Shown here piece by piece: positions 1 through 10,705 of a stretch of 64,000 nucleotides of DNA. Location: assembly GCA_013368375.1 (NCBI GenBank), contig JAACJP010000073.1:1-64000 (forward strand). The letters run 5' to 3'. The translations under genes and the position numbers were made by a program. Source of the DNA: Tricholomella constricta (taxonomy: Eukaryota; Basidiomycota; Agaricomycetes; Agaricales; Lyophyllaceae). Under the pieces are notes generated by a model. The model made no database searches, was not told the origin of the DNA, and saw nothing but the letters and a program-made list of their open reading frames with translations. Within the stretch, counting starts at the first letter, position 1, and every line of letters starts with the position of its first letter.

Positions 1-357
1 TGCCTTTTGTTTGGCCGTCTTCTTTGTCTGCTTTCGTCGCGACCTCTTCTTTGCTGCATTATCGGCTTCCCGTTCTTTATCGATCTGTCGACCATATTCG
101 GCCGGAACCCGATCCCGATGTTTATTCTCCACATGCGACCACCGGAAGCTTTCCTCATGACCGTACCTGGCAGCTCGTTCACGCCAAAATGCCAGCATGT
201 CACGCAGGGTATCAAGCCGCATGTTATGAGGATCCTTAAATTCAATCCCGACTGGAAGGTACTTGGCCGGGATGAAGGACCGGGTGTGCTCCGTCACTGC
301 ACTGAACGGTGTTTGAGTCCGTAAATATCCGGAGGCCAACTCTGCGAGTGATATACG
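1..357 (-). CDS. Partial unknown host protein, 3' part, runs off left edge
   Basis: The minus strand is open from about 357 down to base 1 with no stop and no ATG at the right end, so this is an internal piece of a larger gene. The protein has a mixed, natural composition (for example AFWRERAARYGHEESFRW) and a strongly basic tail near the left edge (KKRSRRKQTKK), which could be a nuclear-localisation signal. A plausible 3' splice site (CTAAC branch-like motif, then CGCAG) ends at about 342, so an intron probably lies to the right. Retroelement F begins at 373 and probably separates this exon from its upstream exons. I do not recognise the family. Coding status is inferred from frame length and composition only. 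Confidence 0.5.
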
Positions 358-372
358 TTAGAGCCTTGCTTC

Positions 373-730
373 TGTTAGGACCTTGCGTAGCACGCTGGTT
401 GCGGAGTTATTCCGAGACCACCGAAGCGGACAGGCCTGACGTCGTCAAGGAAGACGGGCTCCGATAGGGTAATCGGAGGTCGTGAGCGTTGACGAGGATG
501 TTCACAGGAGCTTATTCGAACGAGTGAGCACAAGTGATACAATTGCGGAGCTGAGTAAACCAAGAGAGTAAGAGAGAATAAGAAACGGGAACGGGAACTA
601 GTCGTAACAAATGGTAATATCGAGGTAAAGAGTCCAACAGAGAAGTGGTTCCATATATATACAGTGGTCGTGCGTGGGAAAACGTAGTGGATGTGAGTTT
701 TAGGGGTGGTCATTAGGGGCGGTCGTGACA
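373..730 (-). repeat. LTR of element F (3' LTR)
   Basis: A 358-bp LTR reading TGTTAGGACC...GTCGTGACA on the plus strand, with TG/CA ends. It is homologous along its length to the LTRs of A (26771-27131) and B (29899-30257). It is followed at 731 by TTACCCCCTCC, the reverse complement of the polypurine tract seen in A and B. It keeps the AATATCGAGGT block that is complementary to the family's primer binding site. Confidence 0.93.
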
Positions 731-826
731 TTACCCCCTCCTCAAGCGTCGAGCCACTGAGACGCGGGGAAGCCTTCGAGTGCAAGGGGAATAAAGTCTT
801 GTGTTTCGTTTTAGCGTGTGCGCGGT

Positions 827-843
827 CACGTGAGGGACACGTG
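827..843. promoter_or_regulatory. Twin CACGTG boxes upstream of the antisense gene (copy F)
   Basis: Two CACGTG palindromes start at 827 and 838, 11 bp apart. The same pair with the same spacing occurs in copies A (27227) and B (30358). CACGTG is the classic E-box/G-box bound by bHLH and bZIP factors. A role as the promoter of the antisense gene is inferred from position and conservation. Confidence 0.5.
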
Positions 844-951
844 TGGTCTAGATTGCTTGTGGGTCCTTGTGGGTGTTTTGAGGATCTCGGAGACCGAATA
901 GAAGAAAAACTTTGGCTGTTTTTCTTTTCAATCTTCTTCTCATCCTCCTCA

Positions 952-1355
952 ATGTCAATCCCCAACCAAGGTACCACGTCCTCCGCCTCTGTCGCCCAAG
1001 TTGTACGCGATCCGGAGTTGGCGCGATTGTCCGTCGAAGATCGGGCGCGTGTGGCGTTTCTGGAAGCGCGCCAATCCGTCTCCCCGACTCCTTCTCTTCC
1101 CGGGATCGCTGTTCTCCCAGATGAGAGTGTCGAAGTCATTCCTAGGTCTTCCCCTGCTTCCCCTACGCCCCCCCTCCCTCGACTGGTTATCCGTCTTCCC
1201 GTCCGGGCTCCGCAGGTCCGTCGTTCTCGTTCGACTACTCCGGAGGCCCTCTTCGAATCTTCCAGTGATCCCGTGTCGCGTCCGGCAGCGACTTCATTGT
1301 CTTGGGGGCCTCTCCTGACCGATGCGGTTCTGGCGGAGGTGATGCGTACCGCTGT
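952..1355 (+). pseudogene. Antisense accessory gene of F, exon 1 (5' part)
   Basis: ATG at 952 begins a protein (MSIPNQGTTSSASVAQ...) homologous to the antisense gene of copies A (27354) and B (30479): a short helical N-terminus (ELARLSVEDRARVAFLE) followed by a proline/serine-rich stretch. The frame is broken at 1355 by the LTR of E; the remaining codons of exon 1 lie at 18289-18336. Only exon 1 and a scrap of exon 2 survive, so the gene is dead. Function unknown; see the intact copy at 30479-32513. Confidence 0.8.
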
Positions 1356-1589
1356 TGTAACGGTTGTACGGGGTTGGGGGATCCTTGCGAGACACCAGAC
1401 ACGTTAAGCTAGACCAATCTGTGGGATTCTGCTAAGTACGTGTACAGGGTGAAGGTGCAAAGGATTATCTAAGCATAAACTGTACAGGACATTTATATAC
1501 GCATAACAAAGATGGTCGTGCATTACCAGAAGGTAATGCCAAACAGGTCGCGTCTCAATATAGACGTATTGTAACGCGCCGTCGTTACA
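1356..1589 (-). repeat. LTR of E (3' LTR)
   Basis: A 234-bp repeat beginning TGTAACGGTTG and ending CGTCGTTACA on the plus strand. It matches 18055-18288 except at one base (CG here, TG there). The polypurine tract lies immediately to the right. On the minus strand it contains a TATATAAA box. Confidence 0.95.
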
Positions 1590-1743
1590 CACCCCCCTTT
1601 GAGATCAATGTATGATCTCAGCAGATGGATGTGCATGGTTATTATTATAAGTACAAAGCGTGAGTATACAACTCCCGCTCAATTAGTGATCGCGTATGTA
1701 TTTCGACGACTACCATGACTGTGGCGTACACTCGACGTTGTCG

Positions 1744-4391
1744 TTAAGCCTTCTCGACTACATCCATCGCATGGTCATCAGAAGCGTTAGCCTCTGATAG
1801 AAGGACCAGTGGTGCGGATGAACTAGATGGAGCAGAGGGTGCTGGCGACGTAGTGGACTCGAGAGTTGGGAGCGGAGGACCTTCCACCATAGGTGGTGGC
1901 GCAGGCGGGTCAGTGGTATCGTTAAACACCAGATCGCCGTCGTAGAGTACAGTAGCTTCGCGGTCACGTCCGGTGATGAATTTCATCGACGTGATGTCGT
2001 ATCCTACAGGGTGTAGGCCGCGAGCGTGCGCAGTGTCCAGTCCTCGCTCTTTCTCGCAGTCGAGTAGTACGTGGAGTCTAGCGATATCATCGCGGGTCGG
2101 CTGTCGCCATCCATCCCATTGAGGAATGGCTGGGGGTATCCCATAACGACATAGCCGAACAAGTCGGTCGTCATCCACATTGTCGTATAGTGTACGATCA
2201 ATTGTGGTTCCCGTATAATGCGCATCCAAGTAGTGGAGGCCGTAGGGATAGGCGTGATCAATCCAAGCGACGGGTAGTCGATTGGCTAAAAGCGTACAGA
2301 TTACGTCCGTTTCGGTTAAGTTGGCGGCATGCTCCTCAGGAAGAGCTAAGCGACCAAGGCTTGCCGTAGAAGGTAAGTGGTCGGGGATGCGATCCAATGG
2401 GTGAATGGCATTCCACGAGTCCACCGCTTCTCGATAGAGGTTCGGTCGAGCAATGATCATGGCGTATAGGCGCATGAATGCGACACGAGATGCGGCTCAG
2501 GTAGGGCTTATGGCGCGACCAAGGGCGTACCCGACCACAGTGCGGAAGTGGATCGAGAAGTTGTAGTCGATCACTAGACCGCTGTATACGTTGTCTAGGC
2601 CTGGCCTTCCGTGGTGTACAATATATTGTCCCCACACGTTGAAGTCCAGGGCTTGCGATACCGATGGTATGGGTAAACCCGCACCTCGGGTTCGAGGGTT
2701 GCGCGCTGAAGTGGACAATACTCCAGCGGGCGGTGGTAACACAGGTCGTGTCCACGCAGCGTCATCGCGTATCGATGGTTTGTGAGCCGGATCGAAGTAT
2801 TCTCGTTGAAGGATAAACTTCATAGTCCGGTCTCTGTGGGGTTCGGCGTATCGTGAAGCGATACGATAGAAGTCCCAGAGTAGGTAGTGGGCTTCCACAC
2901 GTTCGGTATCCATGTTGAAGTTATCGTCACGGAACTGAACCAGATTCGGATGTCTCGAGGGGACATAGGGAACCCGCGAGGTGCACACTTGTACAAAGGT
3001 GAACCTGTCGCATTGAACGCGGTTTTGTGTTCACGTTCGTATTCTAGGGGGCGACTAGCGCTCTGAGAGGCAAACACCGTATTACTGTACGGTGACCAGT
3101 ACAGGCGTCGGTGAAGTAGTCCACCAAACGCGTTGTGGCGTTCGGGAGTACCATTGATGTGTAGTACGCCAATAGTATCTGGAATGCGTCCGACGAATGT
3201 CTCGAAGTTATACTTCAAGCGTTCGTTGGCTTCTCGGTCTGCAGCAAGGCGGTCGCGGCGGACTGAGGCGTTGTGCTTCATTCGTAAGCTACGCTCGTCG
3301 GCGGTTTCGCTTGCTGGTTCCTCCTTCAGCGTACCGATGGCAGAGGGCTCTACAGTCTCTTGCATCGGTTCATCGGCAGGCGAGCTAGCGTCGACCAATC
3401 GTACATCGTCGACGGGCATCTGCTCGGGCACCGCAAAGGCCTGACGTATCGTAAGTACAATACGTCCAGCATCAATGTGCGGAGGTACGCCAAGAGGAAA
3501 GGGTACCTCAATAGTGGGGATCACTAGAGGTACTTTGGCGGCGCTTGTGGGCGCAGATCCTATTTCTTGCGCTGGCGCCGTGGACTGCACCGATGTGGGT
3601 GCGGTCTGAGGACCCTGCGTCCGACTACGCTTGTCGGTATAAGGCATCGCGTTCGGCGATGCGGGGCGCTTACGTAGCGCGCGTTGCAGCTCCTCGGTGA
3701 TGTGGCGTTTAGCCATAGTTTGCTGGTCAACTTCTCGTTGAAGGCGGTCAATGGTGTCGAGTAGTTGTCCTATCACGACCCTTGCCATTCCATCATGGAT
3801 GAAGTCGACTACAAAGTCGGGTGCTACTCCGACGGTCTCGAGGCGGTTGAATATACCGTCTGGGTTCGTTCCCATATTAGCATGTGGTGCGTTGCGTGGC
3901 GCAGCATGCGTACCTCGAGTATTTCCGTGAGAGTTCGAGGGATTTCCTTCCTTCTCTTTGACGGCTCGTTCACCCCCCTTTGGGCGGTGTGGTTTGTTAC
4001 CACCACGCTGGTGTGAGGGGCGTCCCATCTCGACGCTTCTGTTCTTAGCATCAGGCAGCTGTCCAGGCTCGAGTTGCCCTGCTCCATGTCCATCGACATC
4101 CATTGGGGCGTGCAGGCGCTCAACGGCGGGTCCAGGAGCAGGCGTCTCGCCTGTGGTGGAAGGATTCTGTCCTTCGAACGGCTGATAGCTTGGTACCATT
4201 ACTGGCTGGTATGCTATCGATCCAAACGACAGTGGAGACTGTGCTTGGTTTTGCGGTTGCGTAGTTTGTTGCGCACGTTGTACGCGAGGTGAATTACTCG
4301 TAGCGCTGCGGTTATTGCGACCGCGGCGTCCACGCGTTCCTCCCCCTCTTGAGTTTCCTCGAAAACTCATTGATTCTTGTCCAGATGACAT
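1744..4391 (-). pseudogene. Element E ORF3: accessory protein between pol and 3' LTR
   Basis: A sense-oriented extra ORF, about 880 codons. ATG at 4391 opens an N-terminus rich in RG/RGG (RGGGTRGRRGRNN), followed by disordered P/Q/S-rich sequence, a predicted coiled coil near residues 210-250 (LLDTIDRLQREVDQQ) and a folded C-terminal half. The frame moves by one at about 3000-3030 (4391 frame to 2988 frame), and an in-frame TGA at 2497-2499, probably a former CGA, separates the last 243 residues. No transmembrane segment or signal peptide is visible, so it is not env-like. I believe related proteins accompany other mushroom Gypsy elements, but I cannot confirm this here. Function unknown; RNA or chromatin binding would be a guess from the RGG region. 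Confidence 0.7.
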
Positions 4392-4532
4392 TAGGTGCGA
4401 TTTTTAGTGATAGTGGTAGTGCACAAGGGGGCAGAGAGAAAAATTTTCGCTCCCCCGATCGGAGCTCCACTCGATCGAAGTGATCGAGTCCAGCCACGCT
4501 GTGGCTGTGTGGCGCACATTGCATGCCACACC

Positions 4533-6157
4533 TCAGCGCAGCTTTGCGAGCTGCGATATACGCTTCACCCCCTGGAGCTCGAGGTATCTATCGAGAGCTG
4601 CCAGAGATTCGCAGTGCTCACGCGGCTCCCACGTAGTGTCCCCCAGGGACCATCGAACTTGAAATTCAATGGCGCCCTCGGACCACCTATGTCCCAGAAT
4701 CTCCTCGACGAACCACTCGTGGTCGTCTGGTGCACCAAAGTCGTAAGGCTCTGGGTGCGCTCGATTCGGGAACAGTGCGTCCTCCGTAGCGTAATACGGT
4801 CTCAGCACGGACACATGAAACTTCGCGTGTAAGCGGCGCTGCTGAAGCGCGGAAGGCAGTTCCAACGTATAATTTGACGTTTCTGGCTCTGCCTTCAAGA
4901 CACGATACGGCCCCACGAACTTGGGGCACAACTTGCGTGCTCTACCCTTTGGAAGATTTAAGTTCTTTGTAGATAGGTAAACGAAATCACCAGTGCTAAT
5001 CTTAGGATCATCACTCCGGCGTTTATTCGCATTCAGCGCTTGGAATACGCGTGCCTCGATAATAGCATCGTGGGCTTCCGCGAGATTCGAAAGGGCTTGT
5101 TCTGCGAACTGGCGAATACCCCGAGGAATCACATTATCACTGCGAATTTCCTTGATCATGGAGGGCATGTATCCGCTGTTGAGTTCGAATGGCGCGTATT
5201 TGGTTGTCTCCGATATACTCGCATTAAGTGCGAACTCGGTCATATCTACGCGATCGACCCAGTCTTTCTGGTCGTGGCGCACCACAGTACGGAATATTTG
5301 TCCGATACTGCGGTTTGCACGCTCAGTCTGTCCATCCGTTTGAGGATGAAACGATGTGGACATGAGCAGTTTCGATCCAAGGATCTTGTGAAGTTCTCGC
5401 CACCATTTGGAGGTGAACTTCGAGTCCCTATCGCTCACGATGGAACTAGGAAGACCATGCAGACGAACAATCTCGCGCATGTATATCCAGGACAATTCCG
5501 ACGCAGTCATGCGCGTATGTACTGGAATTAAATGCACCATGCTCGTCATGCGGCACATAATAACCCACAGGTAATTATAGCCTTTTGATTCAGGGAACGG
5601 GCCTATAAAGTCCGTTCCAATGGAGTCCCATGGTTTAATGGGCACTGGTAGCGAATGTATTTTGCCAGCAGGTTTTTGATTCAAACCCTTGGCTCGCTGA
5701 CATGACTCACAAGTTTGACAGAACTTGCGAACTTCTGCGGTAATGGTGGGCCACCAGTACCAGCGTCGGAGGTATTCCGTGGTACGCCGGGCTCCAAAGT
5801 GTCCAACGGACGTATGTGCTTGTTCTATGAGTTGAGTGATCAATTTACGATCACGAGGAACACATAGAACTTCTACGCCGGCTGGATTCGTTGTCCAAAT
5901 TAACGCATCTCGGTGTGTAAAATGCGTGAATTCACCGGGTTTGTCCATTATTACCGTGAACAATTTATCGGTTTTGTAACCTTTCCGTACTACCTCCAGG
6001 AATGAAGCATCGCCATTCCGTGGGTGTGGGTCTGGACGCAGCGCAGGTGCGGGCTGTTGAAACAATGCCTCGCCCAACGTTTGTTCGCGTTCTGAAGTAG
6101 CCCCATCCGGTTGTTGACCGGTCGAGGAATCAGACTGTACGGTAGGTTGCTGAAACT
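4533..6157 (-). pseudogene. pol: Element E pol, 3' half: integrase and chromodomain
   Basis: This continues the frame of the RT half at 12555-14196 once D and one copy of AAACT are removed. It contains the HHCC zinc domain (H...H in HTSVGHFGARR, then CQTCESC), the integrase core (GTDFIGPFPES, VSDRDSKFTS and the DGQTERANR glutamate, giving D,D,E), a GPY-type segment (CPKFVGPYRVL) and a C-terminal chromodomain (VEEILGHRW...FQVRWSLGDTTWEP). The stop is at 4533. The catalytic residues are intact, but the frame is split by D and upstream TGA codons. The chromodomain places E among the chromoviruses. Confidence 0.92.
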
Positions 6158-6661
6158 TGTTAGGGCAACCCTTACAGTGGAGCGCTATCGCACTGGCAAG
6201 GGGGAATCCGAAGTTATATTGATGTACAGTAACGAATGTAAGTAAGGCTTACCTGGCAAGGGGGAATCCGAAGAGAATAGTGTAAAGGATTCCCAAATGC
6301 CAGGGGGCCGACTATATACGAGTGTAGGACGTGAGGGCCGGTCCTCCAGAGTGTACTGTACATGTAATAGTAACGAATGGTGTGCGGCGCGTGTATGGAC
6401 ACGTTCCCGACGCTGTCCGATCCTCGTGGCCCAGGGTACGGGCACGAGGCGGGGCAGCCGACGTCGGGATGTCGGGTGGTCGGGATCGGCGTCGGGCGCG
6501 CGCGGGGAGTGAGGGGAAGCGACAGGAAGTGAGTAAGTATGTACACCGACGCTTGGGTCGGAGCGTCGGGTCGGGATCGCGATCGGTCAGTCAGGGGCGA
6601 GCGCGTGAGTCGGGGAACGATCTGTGAGCGTCGGAGAGCGTGAACGAGAGTTCCCCTGACA
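6158..6661 (-). repeat. LTR of D (3' LTR)
   Basis: A 504-bp repeat, TGTTAGGGCAACC...GTTCCCCTGACA on the plus strand, matching 12046-12549. The pol stop codon of D directly abuts its right edge. Confidence 0.96.
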
Positions 6662-6675
6662 TCACCCCCCCTTTT
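6662..6675 (-). other. Polypurine tract of D overlapping the pol stop codon
   Basis: On the minus strand AAAAGGGGGGGTGA runs directly into the LTR (TGTCAGGGG). The final TGA is the pol stop, so the plus-strand primer site also encodes the last Pol residues (KGG-stop). Confidence 0.85.
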
Positions 6676-9600
6676 GAATCGCAACGGCTCGGTGCGGGGT
6701 GACGGTGGCGAAGACGGCGGGGGATAGAGTGAAGATGCCACGGATGTGGCGCGCAGCATCAGGATTGTCGCGGTGGAACTTGCGAACCAGGTCGGGTGCG
6801 GCGACGTTCTCCCGGGGCTCCCACGAAGCTTCTTCATAGCCGTAGCCTTTCCACAAGATCTTGTACTGAAGTTTCTTGCGGAAGATGCGACTGTCGAGGA
6901 TTTTGTGGACTTCGTAGTGGGGTTCGTCATCGATGATGTCTGGTGGCGGCGGAGGGTCGGACTGTCGACCTTCGATTGGGTCAGCGACGGCGGGGACAAG
7001 CTTTATGACGTGGAAGACTGGGTGGATGCGTTTCATGGACTGAGGCAGCAGGAGGCGGTATGCGAGCGGGCCAACTCGCCTTTGCACGACGAAAGGGCCA
7101 AGGTAGCGATGCGATAATTTCTTAGACGGTCGGGTCGTAGAAATGTCGGTCGCGTCCAAGTACACCTTGTCACCCGGCTGGTAGTCGGGTGTCGGGGCGT
7201 GTCGCTGATTGTAATACCGCTCCATGTCGTCTTTGGCCTTTGAAAGCGCCGCCTTGGCTTCCTCCTGTGCTTCCTTCATGCGCTCCACGAACTCGTCGGC
7301 CGACTCGTTCTTGGAAGCGCCCCGACGAGGCTCGAAGCCCATGCGCGGATGCCGACCAGTGTCGAGCAAGAAAGGGGTCTGCTGTGTCGCCGAATGTACA
7401 TGGTTGTTGTAACTGAATTCGGCGTCGGGCAAGAGGTCCTCCCAGTCGTTCTGGCGCTCGTTGCAGAAGACCCGCAAGAACTGTTCCAGCTCCTGATTGA
7501 CACGCTCGGTCTGTCCGTCGGTCTGCGGGTGGTACGCCGTCGAAGCCAACAGCTTGATACCCAGGAGTCGGTACAGTTCGCGCGTGAATTCGGCGACGAA
7601 CTGTGGACCTCGATCGGAGACAAAGGCATCTGGGAGACCGTGGAGCTTCCAGACGTGGCGACGGTAGAGGTTCGCGGCTCCCAAGGCCGAACAGGTCGTG
7701 TGCGATGCGATGAAATGCGCGCGCTTTCCGACCGAATCTACGACGTTCATGATCGCGTCGTGGCCATTGGACTCGGGGAGTTCGGTGATGAAGTCCACCG
7801 ATACGACATTCCATCGGCCTTCGGGAATTGGGAGCGGCTGCAGCTGTCCGACGGGGAGTTGGCGGCGGGGTTTTGTGCGCAAGCACATGTCGCAGGTGCT
7901 GGTGTATGAACCGATGAAGCGTGACATCTGGGGCCACCAGTAGTTGCGCGACACCAGTTCGAGCGTCTTCCAGCGACCCGGGTGACCGGCGACCTTGGAG
8001 TCATGATGCTGCTCCACAATGCGTCGGCGGAGGTCAGGAACGTTCGGGACATAGATCCGTCCACGGAACGTGAGCAGACCACCTTCCTCCCCCCACTCGC
8101 CAAAGCGTAGGGAGCGACCGGCAGTCTTGGATGCCTTGACCAGTTGTGCCGCTTTCGCGACCGCGTCCTCCTGTGCACCGTCGCGATTGCCCTTGCGGAT
8201 CGCTTTCAGCACATTGTCTTCTTCTCCGACCAGTGCCAGACCCTCGGTCGCGCGAATCGCGAAGAACTCGGGTTTGAGGAGCACAATGTCGGCATTGTCG
8301 CCACTTCCGTCGCCGTGATCAGCGCGACGCGACAGGGCGTCGGGTTTGCCCATGCTGCGTCCCGGACGGTGGTGGAGGGTAAAGTCGAAGTTGGCAAGGT
8401 AGAGCGACCAGCGGGCTTGCCGCCGATTGAGTTTCTTCGCGGTGAGGAAGTACTCAAGGTTCTTGTGGTCGGTCAAGATCTCCACCTTGTGCTTTGCGCC
8501 TTCCACAAAATGTCGCCACTCCTCCAGAGACCGGATGATCGCCAGCATCTCCTTGTCGTGGATCTCGTAGTTCCGCTCGACTGCGTTCAAGCTCTTCGAG
8601 TAGAACGCGACCGGGTGCCACTTGCCATCGGACGGCGACTCTTGCGACAGGACCGCGCCCGTCGCGAAGTCGGACGAGTCAGCTTCGATGCGGTACGGTC
8701 GGTCGTCGTCGGGGAATGCAAGCACCGGTCGCGACGTGATCGCAGACTTCAGGAGGTCAAAGGCCGACTGCTCCGATGCTTCCCAGCGCCAGGCAACGTC
8801 CTTGCCCGTCAAATCAAACAGGGGTCGGGCGTGGTGCGAGAAATCCTGGATGAACCGTCGGTAGAAATTGGTGAAGCCCAAGAACGCTTGCACCTCTTTC
8901 TTGTTCCTCGGCGCCGGCCACTCCGACACTCCAGCGACCTTGACCGGATCCATTTCCGCTTGCCCGTGCGAGATGATCAGCCCAAGATACTCGACCTTGG
9001 TCTGTTCAAACTCGCATTTCTCGGGTTTTAGGAACAACTTATGTTCGCGGAGTCGGTCCAGCACGAGTCGCGCGACCCGACGGTGTTCCTCGAGAGTCTT
9101 GGTGTAAATCAAGATATCGTCGAGGTACACGCAAACAACACCCTCGGCGATCAGATCGCGGAAGATGTCATTCATCATGGTCTGGAATGTGGCGGGGCTG
9201 TTCGTGAGGCCGAAGAACATGACGAGCGGCTCGAAGAGACCGCGGTTCGTCCGAAACGCCGCCTTCCACTCGTCGCCTTCCTTGATCCGAACATTGTTGT
9301 ACCCCCATCGGACGTCCAGCTTGGTGAAGTACCGCGCGCCGCGGAGGTTGTTCACCAGTTCGCTAATGAGCGGCAGTGGGTACCGGTTCTTCACCGTCAG
9401 CGCGTTGAGCGTCCGATAGTCCTGCACCAGCCGGAGCGCACCATCCTTCTTCTTGATGAAGAACACTGGCGAAGCCATGGGCGACTTCGACGGACGGATC
9501 CGACCCGACTCGAGGTTCTCCTTGAGGAACGCATCGAGCTCGACTTGCTCCGCCGGCGACAGTGGGTAGACTTTGGTGCCGGACGGCGAAGCGCCTGGCT

Positions 9601-10687
9601 CCAACTCAATCGCGTGATCCCACTGTTTGCGATCGGGGAGTTCGTCGAACGCGACCTTGGAGAAAACGTCCTCAAAGTCGTGGAGGTGGGTCGGAACGGC
9701 GTCGCGGAATGACTTAGGCGCAGAGTTCGCGGCGTGCGCCTCAGCGAGTCGCTGCGATGTCGTTTGACTGGCGCGAATGTGCATTTCGGTCGGAGGGGGG
9801 TGGATCGCAGTCGCAAAGATGCGATCGCCGTTCAGGAAGGTCTCCACCAGGAAGTCGTCCGACTCTGGATCGGGTTCCTCCATGATCGGAGTGTAGGGGA
9901 GGAACTCGTCGGTGTCGGAGTCGTCTTCGACGTAGGGGCAGGTCGGGGCTCGCAGGTCGGGCTCGACTGTCGGGATGCCTTCCGCCCGACAAGCCCGAAT
10001 GGCGGCTCGCAGCTTGGTGCGTGAACGACGCTCCTCCTTGACTTCAACCTTGCAGGTGTCGCAACGTGTCGGCGCTCTACTCATTTTCACCTTTCCCGTT
10101 GCCCAATCAATGTCGGGGTTGTGGTCTCGGAGCCAGGTGAATCCGAGAATGAGATCCTGCTTTCCAATACCCGCGACCGCGAACAGAACGCGCTCGGAGT
10201 GACCGTCGTAACGTAAGACTGCGTCCACGACGTATTCAATGGCACCCGCCTCATTAGGGGTTCCGTCAACATTGTAGGCACGTGTCGGGCGATTCAGCCG
10301 TCGCGTCTTCAGCTTGTGCTTTTCAACGAAGGCAGTGTTGATGAAGCAGGCCGATGCCCCGCTGTCAACGAGGGCAGCGAGCGAATGCGTCTCTTGGGTG
10401 TCGGTGGTCTCGAGCTCGACCTTGAGCGACAGGGATAAGGAGTCGGGGGAGGCGGCGATCACGAAGCGACGGGGCAGTCGCTTTTCCCAGCGCGGTAGTC
10501 CGCGACGCGACGGTACAGTCGGCTCGGTCGGAGCGACCGAAGGAGATGGCGTTTGGTCAGGAGAGGATTGTACGTCTTCGTCGATTGGTTCACCCGTAGA
10601 AGTAGCAGCAATATTAAGTATACTGGGGTACTCTACAGATAGGGGGGCGAACCGATTACGACTAGACAACGGGGGCGTACTTTTCAC
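6662..10687 (-). CDS. pol: Element D Pol polyprotein (protease, RT, RNase H, integrase, chromodomain)
   Basis: Pol of about 1340 residues. Order with approximate positions from 10687: retropepsin (LAALVDSGASACF, near 108), reverse transcriptase (YLDD near 520), RNase H (EADSSDFATGAVL), HHCC zinc domain (near 900), integrase core (VDFITELPES; VSDRGPQF; DGQTERVNQ; D,D,E), GPF segment (HRYLGPFVVQRR) and chromodomain (VHKILDSRIF...WKGYGYEEASWEP, near 1260-1310). The frame is -1 relative to gag and is open across the gag stop, so 10687 (a GTG) is not a real start; Pol is presumably made by -1 frameshifting. The stop codon TGA is part of the polypurine tract, and the next base is the LTR. All key residues are present. 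Confidence 0.95.
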   Translation of the reverse strand: MKSTPPLSSRNRFAPLSVEYPSILNIAATSTGEPIDEDVQSSPDQTPSPSVAPTEPTVPSRRGLPRWEKRLPRRFVIAASPDSLSLSLKVELETTDTQETHSLAALVDSGASACFINTAFVEKHKLKTRRLNRPTRAYNVDGTPNEAGAIEYVVDAVLRYDGHSERVLFAVAGIGKQDLILGFTWLRDHNPDIDWATGKVKMSRAPTRCDTCKVEVKEERRSRTKLRAAIRACRAEGIPTVEPDLRAPTCPYVEDDSDTDEFLPYTPIMEEPDPESDDFLVETFLNGDRIFATAIHPPPTEMHIRASQTTSQRLAEAHAANSAPKSFRDAVPTHLHDFEDVFSKVAFDELPDRKQWDHAIELEPGASPSGTKVYPLSPAEQVELDAFLKENLESGRIRPSKSPMASPVFFIKKKDGALRLVQDYRTLNALTVKNRYPLPLISELVNNLRGARYFTKLDVRWGYNNVRIKEGDEWKAAFRTNRGLFEPLVMFFGLTNSPATFQTMMNDIFRDLIAEGVVCVYLDDILIYTKTLEEHRRVARLVLDRLREHKLFLKPEKCEFEQTKVEYLGLIISHGQAEMDPVKVAGVSEWPAPRNKKEVQAFLGFTNFYRRFIQDFSHHARPLFDLTGKDVAWRWEASEQSAFDLLKSAITSRPVLAFPDDDRPYRIEADSSDFATGAVLSQESPSDGKWHPVAFYSKSLNAVERNYEIHDKEMLAIIRSLEEWRHFVEGAKHKVEILTDHKNLEYFLTAKKLNRRQARWSLYLANFDFTLHHRPGRSMGKPDALSRRADHGDGSGDNADIVLLKPEFFAIRATEGLALVGEEDNVLKAIRKGNRDGAQEDAVAKAAQLVKASKTAGRSLRFGEWGEEGGLLTFRGRIYVPNVPDLRRRIVEQHHDSKVAGHPGRWKTLELVSRNYWWPQMSRFIGSYTSTCDMCLRTKPRRQLPVGQLQPLPIPEGRWNVVSVDFITELPESNGHDAIMNVVDSVGKRAHFIASHTTCSALGAANLYRRHVWKLHGLPDAFVSDRGPQFVAEFTRELYRLLGIKLLASTAYHPQTDGQTERVNQELEQFLRVFCNERQNDWEDLLPDAEFSYNNHVHSATQQTPFLLDTGRHPRMGFEPRRGASKNESADEFVERMKEAQEEAKAALSKAKDDMERYYNQRHAPTPDYQPGDKVYLDATDISTTRPSKKLSHRYLGPFVVQRRVGPLAYRLLLPQSMKRIHPVFHVIKLVPAVADPIEGRQSDPPPPPDIIDDEPHYEVHKILDSRIFRKKLQYKILWKGYGYEEASWEPRENVAAPDLVRKFHRDNPDAARHIRGIFTLSPAVFATVTPHRAVAIQKGG

Positions 10688-10689
10688 CC

Positions 10690-10705
10690 GTTGTGCGACT
10701 AAAAA
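10690..10705 (-). promoter_or_regulatory. Candidate -1 frameshift site at the gag stop of D
   Basis: Gag ends GAT TTT TAG. A T TTT TAG run would let the P-site tRNA slip back by one base, continuing as TTA GTC GCA in the pol frame. Pol is in the -1 frame and open here. The heptamer is not the textbook X XXY YYZ, and I did not find a clear downstream stem, so the mechanism is uncertain. Confidence 0.4.

Noticed and set aside
1744..4391. Env-like protein in E ORF3
   Set aside because: No signal peptide or transmembrane segment can be seen.
6185..6627. ORFs within the D LTRs
   Set aside because: Identical in both LTRs, GC-rich, overlapping in several frames and with no domain; they are non-coding LTR sequence.
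7170..7937. Arg/Pro-rich ORF overlapping D integrase
   Set aside because: Same strand as pol but another frame; it covers the catalytic integrase region already explained by pol.
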